The notes: generated by a model from the letters alone, not told the origin. DNA of 64,000 nt from Varanus komodoensis (GCF_004798865.1 NW_025335528.1:7011-71010), one strand, 5' to 3'; counted from the first letter of the stretch, positions 34,411-46,029 are shown. Numbers and translations are program-made.

Positions 34411-36099
34411 AAAGTATAGGGAAGGCCTCAGGGGGCGGTATCAAAGGAAGAAGTTTATATCCGTCCCCTGCGCCTTCACCATTTGCTGTATAAACTGCAG
34501 GGGCCCTTCGAAAAATACTGAATTGGTGAATTTCCCCACTGAGTTTAGTGCAGTTTGTTTTCGTTTGAGGCTTTCTTGGGGTACGCATGATCTTGGAAAT
34601 TAAACCTCGTTCATTGACGGTGAACGCGCTCCTATTTCGAAGGAAGAGCTTTTAGGATCGCTGCAGCCATGAAGGCATTATAGGCAGGGATCCACGCAAC
34701 AAACATTAGGTCAAGTAAGACCGAAGCAGTCCCGGAGCGTCCTTGCCCATCTCGATCCTAAACGCGCTTCCAGGGAATCTCAAGGAAATGCAAAGAGGCC
34801 TGCTTAAAGAGGAATCTCCTGGCGGTGGGGATGGGGGCGGAGAGAGAAACTCTTTGTGATCCGAGTGGCTGCGGTCTTGGGAGTGGGAAGACAACCGGCC
34901 GTTCTCGCTCTTGTTTCGGCCCGTGGATGTCAACGACAAACATTCATGCCCGATTAAATTCATGGATTTCGCTCTTACCCAGTCTCGGGTCGGACCGGAA
35001 ATGTCCTCGCTCCAGTCCGTGGATGAAGCTGTCAGTTTTACAGTCCACAACTCACAAATTTCGCAGCGCTGCCTTTAAAATCAAAAGGAAAGGAACGCCT
35101 TGTAATGAGGGAGTCGTGGATTGATCCCCCAGTCGGCAAAGCCCCGCAGAGATCCTGAGTTCCGTCCAAAAACTTGCGGGGGGGGGCTATGAATCGTCTC
35201 AAAAGGCATTTTCTGGGATAGGGGAGGGGTAAGCAGTCCCACAACATCAGTGGCATTTCAGTGACGCAATCCCAGACTGCAGACCCAGTTGCAAGATTTC
35301 GGATTTATGACACCGGCCGGTGTGTTCGGGTTTCTTCTTCCTCGCCGCTGAAATCTGCAAATCATGTGTTGCAGTACTGAGGGCTTTGCTAAACCCTAGT
35401 TACACATTCGCGCAGAAGCATTCAGATCCAATAGATCTGATCTCAACTCAATTCCAACGATCACCCCTTTTCGGAGATAATCCAGGGACCTCGATTCTCT
35501 CCGTGTGCGCACCAGTTCGCTTAATGCAGGATACAGTCTACCGTTCAAATGCCTGTTAAGGGGCGGCCCCTTCCTCTACCAATAATTCAAAATATCCGAC
35601 CTTTTATCTTCTTGGAAGCCAAGAATTAACCTACAGAGTAAAACCTAATTAATCACATGGGGAAACCAGGTTATAATAACCTCAAATTTTCTGCTGATGT
35701 TCTTCCTTAAATATGTTTGAGAAGGATGACTGGGAAGACAATATTCTCTGCAGGACTTTGAATCTCAATTCGCATTAGAATGGTTAATCATGCGAACAAT
35801 CCTGAACTCAAACACTCGGAATACATTTTCTTTTCCCAACTAAACCTCCACACATTTTTTCAGGCAGTGAGATTAAGCCTTAGGAAGTATCTTCCATTGA
35901 AAACAATGGGCTATTTGGAAATGCAATAGTGCAATGTGTGACCGTAGGAAAGGTGGAGCACTGTAGACTGGGGTCAAAAAGAATCTGAGTATATACTATA
36001 CACAAAAAGAAAAAGATCCCACCGAACTAAGGAAAGGAACTAAGATTATTTTGGGGCTCAAATCCCACTCATATGCAATATTATTCAATGGATATTGTA

Positions 36100-36173
36100 A
36101 GGCTGCAGTCCTCTGCATGTTGAAACAGAAAAAAGGCCCTACATTTCCCGGCATAGCTTGCACCCTATACCTG
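36100..36173. mobile_element. MITE family B fragment in the HAND2 intron
   Basis: Has GAAACAGAAAAAAGGCCCTA then CATTTCCCGGCATAG and ends TTGCACCCTA. Shorter than the family norm, so internally deleted. Confidence 0.5.
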
Positions 36174-36817
36174 TTTGGGCTCAGTCCGTGAAGTTTGGGC
36201 CCTAAACCTGTTAAGCTAGGTCCAAAACCCATGGAATGTGGTTTCCGAGGCAGAAGTGTTTATGATCGGGGCGCCGCAATTTTTTCAGGGATCTGCCTTG
36301 GAGTAAGCCTTTTATACCCTGCTCAACCATCCATTCTTTAATTTGTGGCGTTGAGGGTGGTGGTACAGACTTGGAACAGACTTTCTTGGACAAGCAGGAA
36401 GGCTGCAGGAGGGGCTTCCTGTGCTCTTAGAGGGGAATCCCCCGCCCATTAAGCCCCCGCCATCCCAAGCTTCCAAAGATTTATTCTTAGTCATGATCTA
36501 GCCATTTACAATCAGCTTGGCTAAGCATATGGAGCTCGTGTATCCACAAAGTTATAGAAATCAGTTTTCTATGCAGTGTTTGTGTGAATAATATACAGAT
36601 GTGCTGCGAGGAGGGCGGGAATGACTGCATGGATGCGAAGTAAAATGGGAAGGGAAATTGCATGTTGACTCAGGCGTGTGTTCCACAATACATGCATTTC
36701 ATAGCAAGAGTCACAGGGAATTTGTCTGAACCTGCCATTCGGAGAAATTATACAGTCCCTCTACAATATGTTTCCGTAGATGCTTTTGTTTTTAAGGGGA
36801 GGTGTTGGTGAGTCATC

Positions 36818-36864
36818 GTGCGTGTGTTTGTGTGTGTACACGCATGAGTGCGCGCACACACACA
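36818..36864. repeat. Alternating purine-pyrimidine tract (GT/CA, GCGC)
   Basis: GTGTGTTTGTGTGTGTACAC then GCATGAGTGCGCGCACACAC: GT and CA halves meet head to head, so the tract is both Z-DNA-prone and able to fold back on itself. Confidence 0.75.
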
Positions 36865-36879
36865 ATATGAGCGGGCGGC

Positions 36880-37400
36880 TCGGTTGATGCTCTGTTTGGC
36901 TCAGACCTGCGGCTCTATCATGCCGGTTCTGAAATCGCTTAACCCGGAGCCGTGGGCATACCCCTCATAACGAGAGGGAGGGAGAACCCAGAGCTTCGCT
37001 TTCCAAGGCACTTCGCTCTTCGTGATCCGCTTCAGAGAGCCATCCCGCTTGCCATCTACCTCCACGTTGACGCGGAAGTTCCCCTGGGTTCAGTGCTCTG
37101 TACTCCGGGGTATGTGGTCCTACCGCAGCGCCAAGCGCTTTGCGAATCAGCCCAGGCTCGTTCAGAAGGTGCAAGACTGCGTAAGACTGAAAAGCTTTTG
37201 TGTAAGACTGAAAAGCCCCCTCCCCACAGGGCGCACACGCCGCTTTGCGGGCGCCTGCAGCCGGAGAGAGTTAGGCAAAGCCTGCGGTTCGATCTACGGT
37301 CGGGAGGCCTCAGCGAGAGCTGGGCAGTCCTGAACTACGCGCGAAGCGGCTCCAGAAGTGAGCGAGGCATGTTTCCCTGCCTTGTGCCCCGAAGGTGAGG
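36880..37400. promoter_or_regulatory. CpG-rich patch before HAND2 exon 2
   Basis: CpG- and GC-rich DNA in the last 600 bp of the intron. Several open frames on both strands, none recognisable. Could be an intragenic promoter or part of the HAND2 methylation-free domain. Confidence 0.4.
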
Positions 37401-37477
37401 CTGGCGGGAGGAGGTGACCCAGAAACCGCAGGGCGATAATCTCTTTGTTTCTCCTCTTCGCCTCCTTTCCCAAACAG

Positions 37478-37576
37478 AACGAAATTCTGAAAAGCACAGT
37501 TAGCAGCAGTGACAAGAAAACCAAAGGGAGAACTGGCTGGCCGCAGCACGTGTGGGCTTTGGAGCTCAAGCAGTGA
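37478..37576 (+). CDS. HAND2: HAND2 coding exon 2 (residues 201-232 and stop)
   Basis: Encodes the C-terminal 32 residues beginning [20 protein letters not shown] and ending HVWALELKQ before a TGA. It matches the mammalian HAND2 tail closely, with SSSDK where human has SSNDK. It is preceded by a strong pyrimidine tract and a CAG acceptor (37475-37477), so joining to exon 1 after Leu200 is in frame without shift. The exon is too short to be conspicuous as an open frame; it was found by searching for the expected tail after the acceptor. With exon 1 it gives a 232-residue product, against 217 in human HAND2. The extra length lies in the linker before the bHLH, not here. Confidence 0.97.
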   Translation, partial: NEILKSTVSSSDKKTKGRTGWPQHVWALELKQ

Positions 37577-38262
37577 GAGCGCGGCGAGGACTGGAGGAAA
37601 TAATGTCTTGGAGGACGCTGGAACTTCAGGAGAGGTTGCTGAGCTGGGGACATCTTTTATTTCTTGTTTGGAATCGTCTGGTTTATTTATGTGCAATTTC
37701 CCTCCCCTAGTCTCCCCTTTCAAAATGTGGATCTTTGGAAGAAAAGCATTCCATATTTGAATATATGAAGAGGAAAACTCCGGCGTGGTAAGGGATCGTG
37801 TGGTCTCGCTAGTTATTTTCCCCCTCCCATGAATGTTATTTTGCTTTGTTTGTATAGAACACACGGGACGAAATAATAATAATAATAATAATCTTGAAGG
37901 CATTAGTGTGTTATGTGAAGTGTATATGTTTAATACTTGCCCTGTTGGATGAACATGTGGATGGGAAGCTCAGATCAAAACAGTCCCGTCCCGCCCCCGC
38001 CCCCGCCCCCCCCCCGCCTATCCCTCCCCGAGATTGCTGTGTCTTGCGCTGAGATGGGACTTCATTGTTCTGCCTTTTCCTTGTGGTCGCTCAATGGTCG
38101 GAAGAGATTGTTCGAACAGCTCTTTGTTAATGTGCACTTCGGTCCTCCCTAAGGAAGCAAAACCTAAAATTAAAATAATAATTATAATAATCCGTGGAGT
38201 TGAATTAATATTGAAAGGTGTAAATGCTGTAAGTATTCAATAAACCACTGTGTGTTTGGGTT
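37577..38262 (+). other. HAND2: HAND2 3' untranslated region
   Basis: Runs from the TGA to a predicted cleavage site about 18 bases beyond AATAAA (38239-38244), which is followed by a GT-rich then T-rich stretch typical of a downstream element. It contains a CATTCCA 7-mer (37747-37753) complementary to the miR-1/206 seed; Hand2 is an established miR-1 target in mouse. It also holds an (AAT)n tract at 37872-37892 and a C-rich tract at about 37989-38017 that could be polymorphic. The length of about 0.7 kb is an inference from the first good signal; more distal polyadenylation is possible. Confidence 0.7.
38239..38244 (+). terminator. HAND2: HAND2 polyadenylation signal
   Basis: AATAAA followed after about 8 bases by TGTGTGTTTGGG and a T run, the usual arrangement of a hexamer and GU/U-rich element. 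It lies about 660 bp after the stop codon and is the first canonical hexamer there with a good downstream element. Confidence 0.7.
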
Positions 38263-39552
38263 TTTTTTTTTTTACTAAATGCAAATCTGACGCTTTATGT
38301 CTCAAAAAAATTTTTTAAACACAATCTCTCCGAGAGACAGAGACAGAGAGGTTGTGGTATGCATAATATTTGGAGGGGAATGATCAAGGTGACATCTAAA
38401 AGGTGATCCTTTGGAGGGCTACCTGGGAAAGGACCCTGAACTCTGTAGCGCTTTCGTTGCTCATCTATTCTGAGTGCAGGTTCTCCCCGGGGAAGCAAAA
38501 GAGAACTTTCTTTACCGTTTCGAAGCGGAAGGAGCGATAAAGAAGTGGGGTGTCATTTCTGAGATTTTTGGCTTTCCTCTTAACCAGGGATTCTTCATAG
38601 AAATCCCACTGAAATCAAGGGGTCCGGAGCGTTCGCATTCGGCTGAACGCTGCTTCTTCGTGTCTAAATGCAGCAGTAGTTTGCGCTGGAGCGAGTCAGA
38701 GACGAGCTTTGCATTGTTTTCTCTGTCGGGGAATGAGGAGGGAAAGAGAGAAGGAGCCAGAGAGACGGTCTCTTTTTCCAGAAGCCCTAGCCATTTACAG
38801 TGAGCTTCTCAAGGTGTTTGGCTGTGAAAGAGGGAGGGAACTGTGGACGGAAGCTAACGTGACACGTACTTCATACTTACTGGATCCACTGTTTTCGCTG
38901 CGTCTTATACTCGGGATATTGCAGAAAGCCGTAAGAAGCGGACTCCAACCTGGACCCGCCCTAGCGCTTTGGCTGGGGCAGGCCAAAGACACTCGCAAGC
39001 CTTGGTAGAAGTGATTATGTAACAAGTAATTTTGCCTCCTCGAGTACGAAGCAGAGAACAAGGCGAGGGATTTAGGGAAGGGATGGGGGATGGGTTGGGG
39101 AGAGATGCAAGATTTACAGTGAGGTATAGTGACCTCACCGAGTTCGCCCAAACTCGCTCGGGTTGCAGTCTTCCAACTCGCAGGAAGAAGTATTCAATCA
39201 ATAAATACATGGCTTTAAAGGAGAAACTACTCTGGCAAAGGAATGCGAGTTAGACTGGTGGAAACTCCGAACCTAACCCTGATGGGTGGAGTAGACACCC
39301 CTCCAGGTCTATCGGTCTCCCCGCCTCCCTTGAATCTGACTAAGGCTTCGATCGCGTTTGTTTCTTAAGCGAAGCCGCTTCGGAAAGGACGTGGACTGCG
39401 TTTGGACTGAAGGGTTAGGACGGACCCGTTCTAGGATCGCTTAGTTTGAATTATCTCCCCTGGGTGGGGGTGTGCGCGCGCGCAACAGATCTTTCTTAAG
39501 CCAATTTCTTTATATTTCCTAAGCCTAGGGATTCAGCATGTAATGTATCGAT

Positions 39553-39590
39553 TGATAAGGCGGATACTGATCGATGCTTATCTTTTTATC
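39553..39590. promoter_or_regulatory. GATA-motif cluster 1 downstream of HAND2
   Basis: TGATAAG (39553-39559), CTTATC (39578-39583) and TTATC (39586-39590) within 38 bp, interleaved with ATCGAT sites; another AGATAAG lies at 39889-39895. GATA4 is a known direct activator of Hand2 in mouse heart, through an upstream enhancer. Whether this downstream cluster acts is unknown. Confidence 0.4.
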
Positions 39591-41170
39591 GCTCGATTGA
39601 GCACTAACGGCATCTTGGGGCTGCCGGAGTGAGGTCGAAGCCACCCCTGGTTTGCAAGGAGTCCAGCTGGCCCCGAGGAAGCTCGGTGGGGTCTCAGTCG
39701 GGTTAAGAGAGAAGATTTTTCATCTGTCCTTTCTCTCAAACTCGCTTTCATGTAGCGAGCACGCCGGACTCGCTGCCTAAATGGGACGGCATCCAGGTTG
39801 GGCGCCCGCCCCCTTTTGAGTGGCTTGCTCCAGCCGGGCCAGAGGGCTCTGACCACGAGAGAAGGTAGATCTCCAGCTGCCCATAAAAAGATAAGCACGC
39901 TCTTGTACAGCGCTGCCCAGGCCTCCCTGACAACAGGGAGGTTGCGAGGTTAGAACAACCAGGCCAACATGATGTGCCCTCTTCCCGTCTCGGGGTCAGG
40001 CGGCTTGGGCCGGGCTGGCCCGGGTCGCTGTGTTTACAGGCACGCCTGCCTTCGAAAGGACACCCCCTTTTCCAAAGTTTTCCTTCTAGTTCCCGCTGCT
40101 GAGGAGGTGGATACAATCCCTCCACCGCACACACCAGTAGCTTTCTGTGAATGATTATCATGTTATCAGATTTCTAAGTTCTTCTCTGGCTAGAGAAAGA
40201 AATGACTCCAGATCGCACAACTACTGAGGGGTTGTATCCAATGCTAGTCCTGCTTAGAGGAGACCCATTCATTGTGTAAGCCTGGCAGTAAGGCCTAGGG
40301 GAAGGTTGCTACCTTGTGCCTGAGGAGACTTGCACAGGATCGCCCTTTGGATTAGATTAACATTGGATGCAAGGCTAACCCCTCCTCCATTGTGGCTTGT
40401 TTGTGTCTGTTCCTAGTTTCCTGGCACAGACCCCAACTGCACAAGTTTTTCTTGTGCAATCAGTGTACTGTATTTTTATTCTTCGAAAAATGCAACTCTT
40501 TTATACAGTGCTGTAGAAGAGCCAAGTTTATGTCCAAGATTTGTAGTGTTTAGAGGAGATTTGATTTTTGTTTTGGTGGTTTTTATGTCTTTTTCTTTTT
40601 TGGAAGGAAGAAATATTTCCCAATTTAGCAAAGAAAAGAGATCTCTCCCACACTTATTTCCTACTCAAACTCTCCTTCTTAAGCAGCAGATACAACTGAA
40701 ACCTGCACAAAGTTAATTTACACTCCCTCGACCCAGGTTTTCCCTCACTCCGTGGTTCACAGGCACCCTCCACCATGCCGCCATTCCAAACTTAATTTGG
40801 TGGGATTAAGGCTCAGGGCCATCCTGGGGAAAGACTTCCAAGAATTGGCAGAGGGGCCAATAATTCAATAGTGTGGGTAAGGCAGCTGAGACATCAGTGT
40901 GAGAACAGGTTCTGTCCTTGATTCAGGTTTGCATACAGGAAAAACTGAAATATACTATAGAATCCAAAAGGGACCAAAATGGGGGATTGGTAATTTGGGG
41001 GCTGCAGTCCTGGGATCACTTAAATGCGGAACAGCAACTTGGGTAATAATGATGAAATTGATGGACTGACTTCTTAGTAAGCGCTGATACTGGTTGAGTT
41101 ACTGCACCATGCAGCAAATAAAGCTGCCAATGCTAAGAAAATTGTTCTGCTAATGTGTTTTAAAGCATTT

Positions 41171-41284
41171 TAGGGCACAAGCCTGTGCCTGTTTAGGCAG
41201 AAAAATAGTCCTACATCTCTTGCAGGGGAATGCTAGAAGTTGTAGGACTTTTTCTGCCTAAGCAGAGGTAGCATTACACCCTAA
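41171..41284. mobile_element. MITE family B, first of an adjacent pair
   Basis: AGGGCACAAGCCTGTGCCTG at the left and, at the right, GTTGTAGGACTTTTTCTGCC through CATTACACCCT. The arms are long inverted repeats around a short GC-rich centre. Confidence 0.8.
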
Positions 41285-41404
41285 AGGACACAATCCTGTG
41301 CAAGTTTATATAGAAAAAAGGCCTACAACTCCCGGTGCAAGTGACTTGGTTGTGCTGGGAGTTCCAGGCCTTTTTCTGTCTAAACTCTCAAGATTGTGCC
41401 CTAA
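41285..41404. mobile_element. MITE family B, second of an adjacent pair
   Basis: AGGACACAATCCTGTGCAAG at the left; GGGAGTTCCAGGCCTTTTTC and AAGATTGTGCCCT at the right. It abuts the first copy with no more than a few bases between. Confidence 0.8.
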
Positions 41405-41689
41405 AGTCTTTGATGGGACCAGACCCTTAGATTTGTTCCTCAGATGTTGAGATACCATTCCCTTGTCCCCCACAAACCCTAACAACCATTGGGTGAAAGA
41501 AGAGCTGGCTGATTTCCAAGTAAGCATAACTTAGGATCTCAGCCTCAATAAGCAGACATTGGGTGGTGAATGGCTGGCTGGCGTTGCCCCATTCCCACAC
41601 ACAAGATGATCAATAGGGCTTTTGGCTTTTAAATATTCCCCCACCCCCCCCGCACCCGACCCACTGAAAGGTGATGGCGGGCAGGCTAA

Positions 41690-42330
41690 GAGAGCTAGGA
41701 GAGAGCATGAACGGGGGAGAGGGGGAGGGGAGGGGGAAAGATCCTTTTTAATTGCTCGGTAATGGGGCTGTTGCTATTTTCTCAGGAGCAATCATTCCTG
41801 GAGCTAAATCGCAAGAGCCCTAGACAGGCCGGAGCCGACAAAAATGTAGCTTTTGACGTTAAAAGCTAAATGGGGAAGCGGGGCGGTGGAAGGTAAATTG
41901 ATGGCCGATTGGGATGTCAGCAGCCCTGGCCCCAGATCGCCGGGCTGGAGCGGAGAGCCTGATAAGGCCTCTCCGCTCTCGGGAGCGCGGCCCTCTCGGC
42001 CGGCGACTCGCTGGGAACCGGGCTGGCCTGGCAGAGAGAGACGCGGCTCTTCTCCGCTCCCCCCGCCGCCCTCCCAGCGCTCTATCTGCAGAGTTCCTGC
42101 TGAGGTCAGGCCTGAACTTCTCAGTCGCCTTATCCGCAACCCCTCCCCGTGTTCCCCTTCCCCCCCCGATAACCGCTCCGCAGCGAGCAAGAGAGGGGCC
42201 AAGAGCAGGATCTCGCTCTCTTCTCGCCTCCTGGCTGGTGCTAATGGCTAAAAGGCTGCAGCAGCTATTTGGTTAGGTAATCCGAGAGGGAAATTAATGA
42301 ATGAGAGAGGAGAATTTCCTACAGCTGCCT
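41690..42330. promoter_or_regulatory. Candidate CpG-rich enhancer or promoter with GATA cluster 2
   Basis: Four GATA cores in about 215 bp (TGATAAG 41960-41966, TATCT 42083-42087, CTTATC 42129-42134, GATAA 42168-42172) in a CpG-rich block, bordered by low-repeat AT/GC-mixed DNA with ATTAATGAAT and CAGCTG (E-box) at about 42290-42330. No MITE or SINE interrupts it. About 4.1 kb beyond the HAND2 stop. It could also be the promoter of a downstream lncRNA. Confidence 0.4.
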
Positions 42331-42767
42331 TGGAGGAAAAATGGCCTCGAGGAAAGCACGAAGAGCTTGCACTAAAGCAACTTCTGCAAACCTAAAGAGT
42401 CTGTCCTATCGGTGTGATAGGCCGGCTTGAATCGTTTTTGTAGTGAGCATACAAAATATTGGGCTCGATCCCCAGCGAGGACGATTCTATAGTGGGGGGG
42501 GGGGGGGGTGTCTGGCTTAATCAGTGCTTTGTTTTCCAGTAAATCCTTTGTTTTGGGGATCAGTACCCCTACCAGACTGTGACCCTGATATCATGGGTTG
42601 GATCCTGGGTTTTACTCATGCTTAAGAATAAGTTCCCTTGAGTTCAGTGGGTACGTTCTGAATCTGGATCCAAACCTGGATTCCTAGCTTCACTTTTAGA
42701 GTAGCGAGTTACATCAAAATGTATGTGGTTTTCTTTCTCACTGGAGACTGTACTTGTACACATAATT

Positions 42768-42834
42768 CCCTGGGAGTGAATCCCATTGAACGTAACAGGT
42801 GTAACTTCTGAGTAGACATTCATAGGATTGTGTT
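42768..42834. mobile_element. MITE family C
   Basis: CCCTGGGAGTGAATCCCATT then GAACGTAACAGGTGTAACTT and CTGAGTAGACATTCATAGGA. A second copy is just upstream at 42611-42668 (AGTTCCCTTGAGTTCAGTGG). Confidence 0.7.
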
Positions 42835-45800
42835 GTAAATATGATTTGGAAGAGATACCTAACCACAATCTTACTGGAAGTCTTAGCTGATATTATCTAC
42901 TGTCAGTTGTCATTTAAGGAGTGTATATAGGCCAGTGTGATTATGTTGCTGTTATTGCTAACTGGCTTGGCATCAGAAGTCCTTCTTGGTTTTACTGCAA
43001 ATTACTCAGAGACCTCCTAGTACAGCCAGATCCATCTATCTCCTGCCCACGCTTGCTATAGGTCTACACTCATACATTTGAGAGCAAGCTTTCTAGTGAA
43101 CATGCATTATGTTCAGGTTGTGCACCAGTTATTTGAAAGCAACAAAATTGTCCAAGTGGGAATTCCAAGCAATGCATTTTGCTCATGACCAAAGATTTGC
43201 AAGAACTTAGCACATTCCCCTCTATTAAATAATATGCAGATATTCATAAGTGTTCTATAATTTGGGAAGGTATTAGGGAGCTATATCTTTGTTTTCCAAA
43301 TGGGATCCTGCTTTGTCTTCTTTGAGTGAGCAAGAGTCATGGGGGGGGGGGGGGGTTGTATAATTTTCTCAGGAATAAGGAACAGGGCCTTATTTTTTAC
43401 TATTCTTGGAACTGTACAGACCTAGCAAACAATATTATTTTCTTTACTTGCAGCATTGCACTCTTTGCTTAAAGGGAAACGTTTTTAAATGATTTTAAGG
43501 CTGTTATGCTATCTACACTTCCGTGGGAATAAGACCCATTGGTTTCTGAGAGGTTCCAAGCTGTACACAAGACAGTTCCATCACTGGACATACTGACCCT
43601 AAAAGGTAGTACTTGAAAGAATTAGGTTTTGGGGTTGATTTCAGTAGGTCTCCTTCTCCCTTAGCTGAAGGTGGAGTGGCTTGTCATATTTGGAGCAGTT
43701 CCTTACAGTATCTTATTTTAAATGGACAATCTGAACTGTCTGAGACTAACTGGTTTGTGGATTGCCGTTAGGCACTCCAATCCTATGCACTTTTGTTTGG
43801 AAATTAACTTCTTTTGATTTCTGGTCTTCACTTACTCATATTTTCAGTATGGGGTGTTACTCTTTTATAGCTTCAGTGGTGCTGCTGTGAATTTTAGGAG
43901 GTGACAGTGAAATTCATGAATTCGTGTAGCATAGACATTCGGTTGGGATCTGAAATTCTACTTTGCCGGAAGTAGATTCCACTGGAATATCTCAAAAATA
44001 TAATGTGGGATAACAGGCTTGCTGGGTGGGGAGAAAGACATTTTGCCTTTCTGCTTTTAGCTCAAGGCGCAGAGATCTACATCAATTTCTTGACAGATTA
44101 ACTAGAAAGTAAGAATCTTCAAAATGCAAATTGTTTGTCTGTTTAGAAAGGTCAGGTGATTTTTAATAACCAGTTTTAACTTCATACATATGATGCAGTT
44201 GAAATTGGAAGACTTGATTTACCATAAAGTTGTGTATGTGTGTGGTAGGCATATTAGCCACAATCTAGCAAAATTCAGTAGGAGAGTTAAGAATACACAT
44301 GACACTGAATTTCTATACATATTTGCTAGAGAATAAGTCCAATTGAACAAAGTGGGATTTTCTTCCAAATGTGTATTTGGATCCCTCCCATGGTAATAAC
44401 AGTGCTGAAAAGTACGTAATTTGGGTTACATTGAGCCCATTTGATTTTTCAAACGCAGGACTTAGATAAATATACAGATAGAGAAATGTCCACAGATTTC
44501 TATTTCAATCTTACCATTTATCCTCCCTCAGGGATCCTACCTTTTCACAGCTTGGATCAGAATACTGAGAAGCCAAAATACCAGGGCTTAATTGAATTTA
44601 TGTTGGTCTTAAGACTTTCATGAGTAACTTAAAAGCAAGCATGTTTAAGATGAAAATGCCAACATATAATTCCACGTATCTTAAACTTCTGCCAAATGCA
44701 TCTGTTTGGAAAAAGTGTCTTTTTGCTTCTAAAAAGACTTCCTGGCAAAAAGACACTTCAAGTGTATATAAGTACACAATTATGTTGATCCACTTGCCTG
44801 TTTGCATCCAGGTACTTCAGCACAGGTATTAGTAGTAGTCATTCCACTGCTGATACTTATCAATCCTTCCCTTTCTCAATATATAGAATAACATTTTTAC
44901 TGGTCTCAACAAGGCTTACTTTCAAGTAAGCAGACACATGTACTGAGCCTATCGGGTACACGTGATCGTTTATACAGGTAAATAAATAATCATGCAACAG
45001 ATTCTCTGATACAAATAATCTCCTGTACTAAAATCCCTTAAAATTGTTTACGTCAGTATTGAAACCAATGGCGAGGGCGTGCGCGTGTGCACTTATAGCT
45101 TCCCACCGGCTATATGTATCGAAAGCTTATTTTGCCATCAGTTTAATCCACGCAAGCCTCTAGATCCTAAAGGAATTTCCCCCATGCAGATTCCAAAATC
45201 TGTTTCCCTGTTAGATGGCCAGAGAAACAGAAAAGGAAGTATTTCAATGCCTCTCCCCTCCCCCACCGCGCGAATGCACTCAAACAGCAGATGGCGTTAG
45301 AAAGAAGTTAGAAATCACTCGCTAGGAATCAGTGTGCGTCTTTCTAGCACCCGGGTTGGCCTTGTCGCCGTTGCCAGTGGCTGTGTGAGCTTTCTGCGTT
45401 GCGCCGTTCCCAGCCTAACTCTGCCGCGGCTCCTGAGCGTCGCAAACGCCGGAGAAGGGAAAGAGGGGTGATCGCGCCTGTTCGCCAGTGATGACGCCAG
45501 CGCGACATCCGGTTCTGTGGGTCCCCTTTTGGGAGCCGCCCTCCAACAGCTTCAGGGTCCTCCATCCACTTGCCAGCGATTGAGATTCTCGGAGCAAGCC
45601 CTCAGGAGGCGTGCGGAGGATTGCGCTGGAAGGGTGCGTGCCGAAGGTTGCGTTTCCTCTTAGGCTCCCGTCTTCGACGCCTGGGAATTGTGCGATCTTG
45701 TGCGTGTCTACTCAGAAGTAGGTTACAGGGAGCCTGCTGCTGACTGCAGAAGGATGGGGGCTGACTTCCAAACAAGCTTGCTGTCCTGACCTGTAAGGCA

Positions 45801-46029
45801 AGGTGGACTTCACCCATCTGTGCTCAGACCTGAGGACAGAGACATGTTAACAATATTCACTGTGAATGAAGGCTTTTCTGAAAAGGAAGAAATAAACGAA
45901 TTCTTTCACCCGCTGTTATAATATCTTCTACGATAGTAATTTAGGTTTTTTTTTTTTTTTTGTTCTCTCTCTGTCTTCTTTCCAGCCTATGAAATATGTT
46001 CCTTTTTTCCAAAGCAGCTTCAGTCTTTT
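42835..46029. other. Intergenic DNA downstream of HAND2
   Basis: AT-rich, with MITE C remnants, a 15-G run (43341-43355), a perfect 14-bp stem hairpin (44713-44758) and a CpG-rich patch at 45060-45700. No gene recognised. Confidence 0.5.

Larger units (their letters stand above)
33466..37477 (+). other. HAND2: HAND2 intron 1
   Basis: The single intron between the two coding exons, 4,012 bp. The donor is GTCAGT (C at +3, weaker than GTAAGT or GTGAGT) and is followed within about 12 bases by a CCG-repeat tract (about 33478-33513). The acceptor is a long C/T tract ending in CAAACAG. It holds an AT-rich homeodomain-like cluster (34371-34410), a GC-rich 5' part continuous with the HAND2 CpG island, a MITE fragment at about 36100-36173, an alternating purine-pyrimidine tract (36818-36864) and a second CpG-rich patch (36880-37400). 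Long open frames in it, on both strands, are GC-rich non-coding shadows. Confidence 0.93.

Noticed and set aside
37310-37903. 197-codon minus-strand open frame across HAND2 exon 2
   Set aside because: It is antisense to a certain exon and its 3' UTR; no recognisable domain.
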